64,000 bases of DNA from NCBI RefSeq assembly GCF_963583255.1, contig NC_084817.1, positions 19,387,989 through 19,451,988 on the forward strand, written 5' to 3'. This stretch comes from Pyrus communis (taxonomy: Eukaryota > Streptophyta > Magnoliopsida > Rosales > Rosaceae). Both the position numbers and the translations under genes were made by a program. How positions within the stretch are numbered: the first letter of the stretch is position 1; each line of letters starts with the position of its first letter. The notes beneath the pieces are model-generated. The model ran no database searches, was not told the DNA's origin, and saw only the letters and a program-made list of their open reading frames with translations. Below are positions 57,687 to 64,000 of the stretch, piece after piece.

Positions 57687-58342
57687 ATAATTGGCACTAT
57701 GTGCCTCTTAAGTGTTTAAAATAGAGAAAATAATACAACTGATTGAATCACATTATTGTGCGTATGTGAAAGACCTTTTTTTTTATCACAAACGGTACGC
57801 GGCTCTTAAGATGTTTTAAACGTGCTTTAAATTAGAAAAATAATATTTAATAAACAACTTATTGAATCACATTATTGCTAACCCAATGTGAGGTTAAGCC
57901 CACCCCCTCATTCTTAGTATAGATAATATCGTTTGTTTGAAAGAAAAAAAAAACAATTATTTGATAACTAATCGAATCACATAATTATGCGCGTGCAAAA
58001 GACATTTTTTATAACCAGCACTACGCACCTCTTAAGATGTTTTGAACATGTTTAAAAATAGAGAAAATAATATTTAATAAACAACTGATTAAATCATATT
58101 ATTGCTAGCCCATTGTGAGGCTAAGCCTATCCCTTTTCCCCTTAGAGTAAATATCGTTTGTTCGAAAAAAAAAATCATCTGACAACTAATTGAATCACAT
58201 TATTATGCGCGTGCGAAAGGCCTTTTTTTATTACCGGCACTACGCGCCTCTTAAGATGTTTTGAACTTGTTTAGAAATAGATAAAATAATATTTAATAAA
58301 CAACTAATTGAATTACATTATTGCTAGCCTATTGTGAGGTAC
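57491..58342. repeat. Tandem repeat, about 220-230 bp, four units
   Basis: Units begin taatatttaataaacaac at about 57491, 57841, 58068 and 58287 (the last truncated). Each reads (c)attgaatcacattattgctag, cccattgtgaggctaagcc, tatcgtttgttcg, an A run, caactaattgaatcac, attatgcgcgtgc, ggcactacgcgcctcttaag. The first interval is longer because of an extra half unit and an (AT)n run (57660-57685). The order mimics a plant MITE or satellite; the family is not identified. Confidence 0.8.
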
Positions 58343-60299
58343 TAATTAAAAAAAATTGTACCAAAAAAACTGTACAAAAAGAATTAATTATTAAAAAAAC
58401 ATTGTTTATATGACGAAAATACCCGTGCATTATTTTGGATTCCTTTTGAACATTTTTGTTTAGAGGGGCATTTCTGTCCACTTTCTTTTTCTTTTTTTTT
58501 CTTTTTTTTTGTGAAGGTTGTGACCCCAAAAAATAATGTTCACAGCAGTGTTGGCTTTATATATAGAGATATTTTGAAGTGTTGTGAGTGTGAAATTGAA
58601 AAGTAGTGTCGCATTGTTTTATAAATTTTAAAGTAAAACTACGTAGTTATTTTACATAATGACTAAAGGGAATATGAGTGAAAGTATGGTTACTAATTAA
58701 TTAGTTTAGCAACAACAGACAGTATTACTTACATTATAGTTTATTTCGTAACAATTATCTTAAACCTCCAATTTAATTAAGATGGTGGTGGAGGGTGGCG
58801 GTGAGGGCAGGTGGTGGAAGATGGAGGCAGTGGAATTTGGTTGCGCATGTTAGTGGTAGGTTTGGGTGAGGAAGAGTAGACGACGTTATTTTTACTGGAA
58901 AAAAAAAATGAGGGTGTTACGAGAGTTGAAGATTTCAATAAATCTATGTGCCGCAACCTTTGAAAATATAATTAAGTCATTGCTTTATAAATATGCAGAA
59001 TGTCATTTGTCTTCCTTCTTCACGTGGGACCATAATTTCAAGGTCGGAATATGAATACATCAGTAGTCTGGTCATGAACTCAACTTCTATTTTGGAGTGC
59101 TACAAACAGATCAGTTGATGCCATCATTATCTTGTTCCGAATAAGTGGTCGAAGTCCGTGGACTTCACTGAAATTGACCATGCTTGTTCTGCAAGATATG
59201 AAAACCTGATCTGGAATGCAATTAGCCAGATTTCTTATATTCTTAGAGATTCCTATAGTACAACACAAGTAATCACACTCTTAAGAAGATGCAATATTTA
59301 CTCCTAAGTATCCTCTGGTATTCTCACAATTTAATACAGATTCTATATCCTAAAAGGATTGTTTCTCAACTGGTATAAATACATCCTTATAAGGTTCATT
59401 TTTGGTAGTGCAATCGCACTCTCTATTCTCTAGCCACCGCTTGAGTCTAATATATTTGCTTACTAACTTGACTGTCAAAGAGTTTGCCTGGCACTCCACC
59501 AATCCTAAGGTTGCTTGTAGTTGTTACTGTTTTATAGAGAGTCGAGTTTGTGCATCTCCACCCTCCTGACGGTGTGCGAATTTGGTTCCAAGCTCTAGGT
59601 GGAATAATTTATTGCCTATAATGTTGAAGTAGGTAAATATTGCCCACTTTGTAAGAGTAGGCAAAATTACTCAATTGCCTATACCGTTGGAGCAACGTTT
59701 AATCTATATGCCTCATCAAAATATATGTATTTAACGACCCATTTACCTATACCATTAGAGACGCTCATGTTAAAGCTCTCGGAATATTGTACCATATAGT
59801 CTCGTTCAAATCCCATCCATCAAGTTTTTAAGGTGCATTCATAATTAATTTAGCCTAGATTCTATAGAACTTCAAAGTTTCTTATAAATAAAAATAAGAA
59901 AATAAAGCTGCTCAATTTTGAAAAGAAAATATGCGAAACCCTAAACACCAGGAGTTATGTTTTATTTCTTATTCTGTTTTAGTTTCAGATTAAGTAGGCT
60001 ATTAGGGATATTCTTTCCTGGTATGACTATTTATATACTGTTTTTTTTTTTATATCACAAGCAATATAACTATTCTAAACAACACTAAGAGGTGGTGAGA
60101 TGTTTTGATCTCGACACGCAGTACTATTAGGTTGAAGAAGTATCTACCATAACATTTTGGAACCTATAGTGCGTTTTAATGAGAATCGTCCAAGGAATTG
60201 GTATGCGTAAATTATTTGAGTTGAAATACTTGTAGTTCTCTTATTTGGAAGTTATGTCTAACTCAGGAAGAGTATCCAGAAGCATACTCACTTGATCTT
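58343..60299. other. Intergenic DNA with possible LTR fragment
   Basis: At 58786-58860 the plus strand is rich in ggtgg. From about 59090 to 59560 the sequence has LTR-like traits: a ctggtataaatacatcc TATA region (59370-59386), then ttgagtctaatatatttgcttactaac and tttgcctggcactcc, as in gypsy LTR ends. I found no partner LTR, primer-binding site or coding region, so this is tentative. Confidence 0.3.
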
Positions 60300-60917
60300 A
60301 ATGTACTATTTTTCCTACGATTAAGAGCATTTTTTCCACTGGGTTTTTGCTACCTAACGAGATTTTGATGAGGCACCCATCTTGGGATGATTATACTATG
60401 TTGAGTTCACTTTTATCCTGTTTGACGTTTATTTTAGGCATTACGCATACTTCTCACTATTCTCCTTAGTCTATGGGTTTTCCCCATGCTGTGTTTTACC
60501 ATAGCGAGGTTTTGTGAGTTTTACTACCAATGCATACTTTCTTTAAATCTAAGACTCAAATTCACCCGTTGTGCTGCCAACTTTATCAATTGTTCTACCT
60601 TATCTGCTGAAGATCTGATGCGATGTTTGTTTGAGTATTTACACACTCAAGGGGGAGTTGCAGTCATATTAGAATATGAATGTGATTGTGTAAATCCTAG
60701 TGTATCTAGGGATATCTTTTATATTCCTTTTAGTAGTCTAATTCCTATTAGAGTTGTAATCTTAAAAGGATAAGGATTTAACCTATCCTACTACTATAAA
60801 TAAGGGCACAATGGGGGTGATACAACACACACCTCACAATTAAATCTCTCTCTTCTCTCTCTCTACCGTCGGCCTCCCTCTCTCTATTCCCTTATAATAG
60901 CTCAGTTAAATAGGCCT

Positions 60918-60923
<6 letters not shown>
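60300..60923 (+). mobile_element. 3' end of a copia-like retroelement with solo LTR
   Basis: The plus strand reads as the untranslated tail typical of some plant copia elements (ttttccactgggtttttgctacc, gattttgatgaggcacc, ttttccccatgctgtgttt). A polypurine tract (tcaagggggag, 60648-60658) follows, then an LTR of about 265 bp from TGCAGTC (60659) to ctacaaca (60923) with a ctataaataagg TATA box (60795). No 5' part, protein or TSD is visible. It is a truncated relic. Confidence 0.65.

Positions 60924-60965
<42 letters not shown>
60924..60965. repeat. (AT)n microsatellite
   Basis: About 20 perfect AT units directly after the LTR end. Confidence 0.95.
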
Positions 60966-60968
<3 letters not shown>

Positions 60969-60984
60969 CAAAAGATATTATCTA

Positions 60985-61035
60985 CATTAAGGGAGGTGGG
61001 GTGGGCTTAGCCTCACAATAGGCTAGCAATAATGT
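60985..61035 (-). repeat. Isolated inverted piece of the 57.5-58.3 kb tandem unit
   Basis: aggtggggtgggcttagcc and cacaataggctagcaataatg are the reverse complement of part of the tandem unit (cattattgctagcc…gaggctaagcccaccc). It shows that the unit also exists as a dispersed element. Confidence 0.65.
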
Positions 61036-61789
61036 GATTCAAACTCATCTTTGGTGAGAATCGAACTTGAATACCACTAAACCGTAGTACTAAGTGGCAC
61101 CAAAAGATATCTTAACATAAAAATAAACCAAATTGCTAATTTTTTCTAACATTTTAATTATATATAGATATAACGACAATCAACTCATAACGATCTACAT
61201 ATGCATGGAGTAGTATAATTTGTAAACTCATATATATTTTAATTTTTAACACAAACGATATATTTACACAAAGAAATAGGGCATTGGAGTTAAGTTATAG
61301 AAGGGGCATGCAATAATAATTCGGTATCAAATTCACCATCTACATAAGTCAAGTCTAAGACCTTGCACTAGCACGTGAAGAAAAATATTACTACTAAAAT
61401 ATAATACTAATTTATGTATGTTTATTCTGTTAAATTTCTTTTGTGATAATCTGTTCCGTCCAAAAGTTTTTCACTTTATATTTCCAAAGGTCGTTCTCCA
61501 ATTAAGCAGATAAAATAGACTAAGATTGCTCGTAAAGAAGTTGTTTGGGACTTATTTGTAACTTGTGCTTTAGGGTTAGAGTAAATACCAAGTAGAACAA
61601 CTTTTTAGACCATATTTGTAAAATACGTGATGTATCACAATAAAAAATAAGCACGTTAATCAACACTTAAGTAATAATTCAATCATTAATAGCCACGTCA
61701 TATAGTTTAAATAGAAGGTTTCCTAAGCATTGCCCTTAGGGTTATATAACTAGGCAGGCAAATCATGGATTTAAGAGTGTATTATGGTA
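61036..61789. other. AT-rich intergenic DNA
   Basis: I see no gene or clear repeat, apart from a short phrase near 61640-61730 (aagcacgttaatcaac … caatcatt) that recurs near 18190 and 50280. Confidence 0.3.
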
Positions 61790-61798
61790 CTTATTAAT

Positions 61799-61964
61799 GG
61801 AATCGGATCCCCTCTGGATCCAAAGGAACTGAGCCCAAAGATCAAATGATCTGGGCCATTGAAATTTGATCCAACGGTTACAATTATTATAACTTTTAGA
61901 GATAGCCTCTAAATCATTTGATCTTTAGACTCAGATTTTTTGAATCCAGAAAGGATCCGGTTCC
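61799..61964. mobile_element. 166-bp GGATCC-type MITE (9-bp TSD)
   Basis: It is flanked by exact CTTATTAAT at 61790-61798 and 61965-61973. The ends are GGAATCGGATCC and the inverse of GGAACCGGATCC. Inner arms pair well (ctggatccaaa with tttgaatccag; aagatcaaatgat with atcatttgatctt), so the whole element can form a hairpin. It is non-coding and in the same family as 20132-20310. Confidence 0.85.
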
Positions 61965-61973
61965 CTTATTAAT

Positions 61974-64000
61974 CATCTATTTTCTAGCAAATTAATCTGG
62001 CGCTGTATAGCTGGCTGGCCGGTCATAGCTAGCAATATTGCAGCCACTAGGAAGATTAGCAATAGTGAATCTGATTGATATTCAGACCCTAAGAAAGCGA
62101 CAATTTCAAATCGTGAAATTAGGATGTTTGTCTTGGGCCACTTGGTATGGAATGTACAGGTAATGTTCTATACCATAAAAAACGAAAATCTTCCATAGCC
62201 TTCTACAGTTCTTAACTGCAACAAGAATAATAATTTCGCATGTAATTAAAAAAATAAATTGTGTACAGCTGAAGATGACTTGTATTTTTATGCTCAAACA
62301 CAAGAAATTCGTTTATATATTCCTTTGTTTTTTCAAGGAACCTCGCGGCCGGCCGGTACAAGAATCTTTCTTTTGATATATGCATAATTTATGCTCTAAT
62401 TTACATCATCAAGCTAAAAAAGTTACTGGTTAATAGTGAAATTAAGTATGTTAGGTCGACATATCAGAGATAATGTTTCCTAAGCTTGAAAGAGTATCGA
62501 TCACATAATTGATATCCCAAAAAGTATGGAGCAAATAATGCAGGTGGATATGTCATGTGGTTGTTGATCATGTTTAAGATAAAATCCACCTGCATGATTT
62601 GAAGTCTCTATTTAACGACAGCTATAAATATTCTATCACCGTATATAGCTCAAATTCGAATTTATGTATGTCCAACTATGAACTATTTTATAGGACAAAA
62701 ATATAAGACAAATAAATTGAGGGGTTTGATCAAATAAATTAATTAGATGGCCAGCATATTTGTAACTTTATTTATAAAAGTATTAATGTGATTTGAATAA
62801 CTGTAAGAGTTAATAACTTTGTTTATAAAAGTATTAATGTGAGTTTAACAACTGTGAGAGTCATACCTTTGAACGTACTAATTATAAATATTACACTCAA
62901 ATTTTCCGGTCTATTATAAAATTGTAATTCTTATATGAGGTATGACACTTACCTTTTCCTTATTTACAGTGGAAATCCGAACAAGAATGACGATCTTCAC
63001 GGAAGAAGCCGAATACTTTATGAGGAAAAAACTGTCGTGGTCATAAATATTCTCACCCTCTTCCTCCATCAGATTGTTTTCCTTTTCATATTAACATGTA
63101 ATTATGGAGATATATTTTTTGTTTAAGTTATGTATGTCCAACTATGAGCTATTATATAGCACAGACAAATAAATTAAGGGTTTGATCAAATAAATTAATT
63201 AGATGGCCACCATAATTGGTTTTTTAGCTATATTTCAGATTGTAAATATTCCATGATCTCCTATATATCACCAGCTCCTACCATATACGACAGTACACAG
63301 TCAAAGAACACTTTATATCTGGTTGATACGTCTTTGTTAGGTTAGCAACAAGTTGAGGTTTGATCAAACATTCTAGCAAAGGCAACTCGTATTCAAGTCA
63401 ACAATTTGTTCTGGAAATTACATATTAAAATGCTTTGTTACATCCGACCTATAATTTTCTTGTGACCAACGACTGTGATAATCTAAATCTCAGCCGTGGT
63501 TGTAGAATTTCTTCAACACCTAGATTTTATTCGATACTCTCAAATCTGTGTTGAATTTCTAAATTGAATACCAATTAATTATAACTGGAAAAGTATTAAG
63601 AAGTATAAATCCAAATTGTGGTCTAGCTCATTAAACATACTACATATCTTAAATTTTGGTCAAAGGTATAAATTAGAGCCCTCATCTTAATAATCTAATA
63701 TACAAATATAAGACAATAGATTTATTCGAGTTCAGTATCTTAAGTGACAACAAAATCTAAAGTTGTCACATCTATACATTAGCAGAGCTACCCTGGGGCA
63801 TGCCCACGACACCAATAACCTAGTGTTCCTCCTTGTATTTTTTGTCTTCACCTTATAATTAGTTCAAAGAAGACCAAATTTGATGGTGTACAGTTGGAGC
63901 GATGTCATATTTTTTATACCATCTAATTGGAATATTTTTCATACCATCTAATTGGAATTTGGCTGTATCATTTGGACTGGAGATACGAATTTTACTTCGT
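61974..64000. other. AT-rich intergenic DNA with local direct repeats
   Basis: Direct repeats: ttatgtatgtccaactatga…agatggcca at about 62661-62752 and again at 63126-63207. A roughly 48-bp tandem pair (taacttt(a/g)tttataaaagtattaatgtga) lies at about 62764 and 62813. No gene is supported; short frames here have no domain. Confidence 0.4.

Noticed and set aside
57491..58342. CRISPR-like spaced repeats
   Set aside because: Units are about 220 bp with degenerate copies in plant nuclear DNA, with no short repeat-spacer pattern or cas genes.
59090..59560. Firm call of a gypsy LTR
   Set aside because: Only single-sided resemblance; no partner LTR, primer site, TSD or coding region.

Overview
This is nuclear DNA from a flowering plant, almost certainly a eudicot and plausibly a woody rosid such as Rosaceae. 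That family guess is an impression from the repeats, not a demonstration. The evidence for a plant nucleus is spliced genes with GT-AG introns, a plastid-targeted RNA-binding protein, an ATL-type RING-H2 ligase, a group Ia bHLH factor, a telo-box/site II ribosomal-protein promoter, and dense plant transposons (Ty1/copia, L1-type LINE, hAT, Mutator-like and Harbinger-like MITEs) in AT-rich intergenic DNA.

Genes, left to right: (1) 3233-6299 minus, a four-exon chloroplast ribonucleoprotein with two RRMs (304 aa); (2) 8420-11128 minus, a six-exon coiled-coil protein of unknown function (330 aa); (3) 15086-16457 minus, a small, probably plastid membrane protein whose last exon junction does not resolve cleanly; (4) 36180-36602 minus, intronless 40S ribosomal protein S17 (140 aa) with site II and telo-box promoter elements; (5) 42417-43406 plus, an intronless ATL-type RING-H2 E3 ligase (329 aa); (6) 49870-52074 minus, a three-exon bHLH factor (315 aa). 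They share no obvious pathway and look like ordinary scattered single genes. I assembled exon coordinates by hand from splice signals and reading frame. In all genes except (3) every exon length and phase closes exactly.

The rest is repeat-dominated. The most structured part is 18.8-34.2 kb, a degenerate same-orientation array of four to five diverged copies of one sequence (full unit about 2-2.5 kb). Individual copies carry private insertions: three small MITEs with clear TSDs in unit 1, one in unit 2, and a very young Ty1/copia element (29267-33983) in unit 4 with two apparently identical 325-bp LTRs, TTAAA TSDs and one in-frame amber stop. Sister copies keep the matching empty sites. Three copies also conserve a 30-codon minus-strand ORF. 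Between units lie a Mutator-like TIR element (26224-27394) and a hAT relic.

Other elements: a copia relic with two nested insertions (12733-14702), an L1-type LINE relic (38520-41868), two full-length copies and one diverged copy of a GTACAAAT-rich element with 9-bp TSDs (44426-45233, 53094-54205, 17041-17560), an 873-bp TAA-flanked Harbinger-like element (54983-55855), a copia 3' end (60300-60923), several GGATCC-terminated MITEs, and two tandem repeats (46.94-47.70 kb, 57.49-58.34 kb). I found no convincing tRNA, rRNA, CRISPR array, virus or toxin gene.
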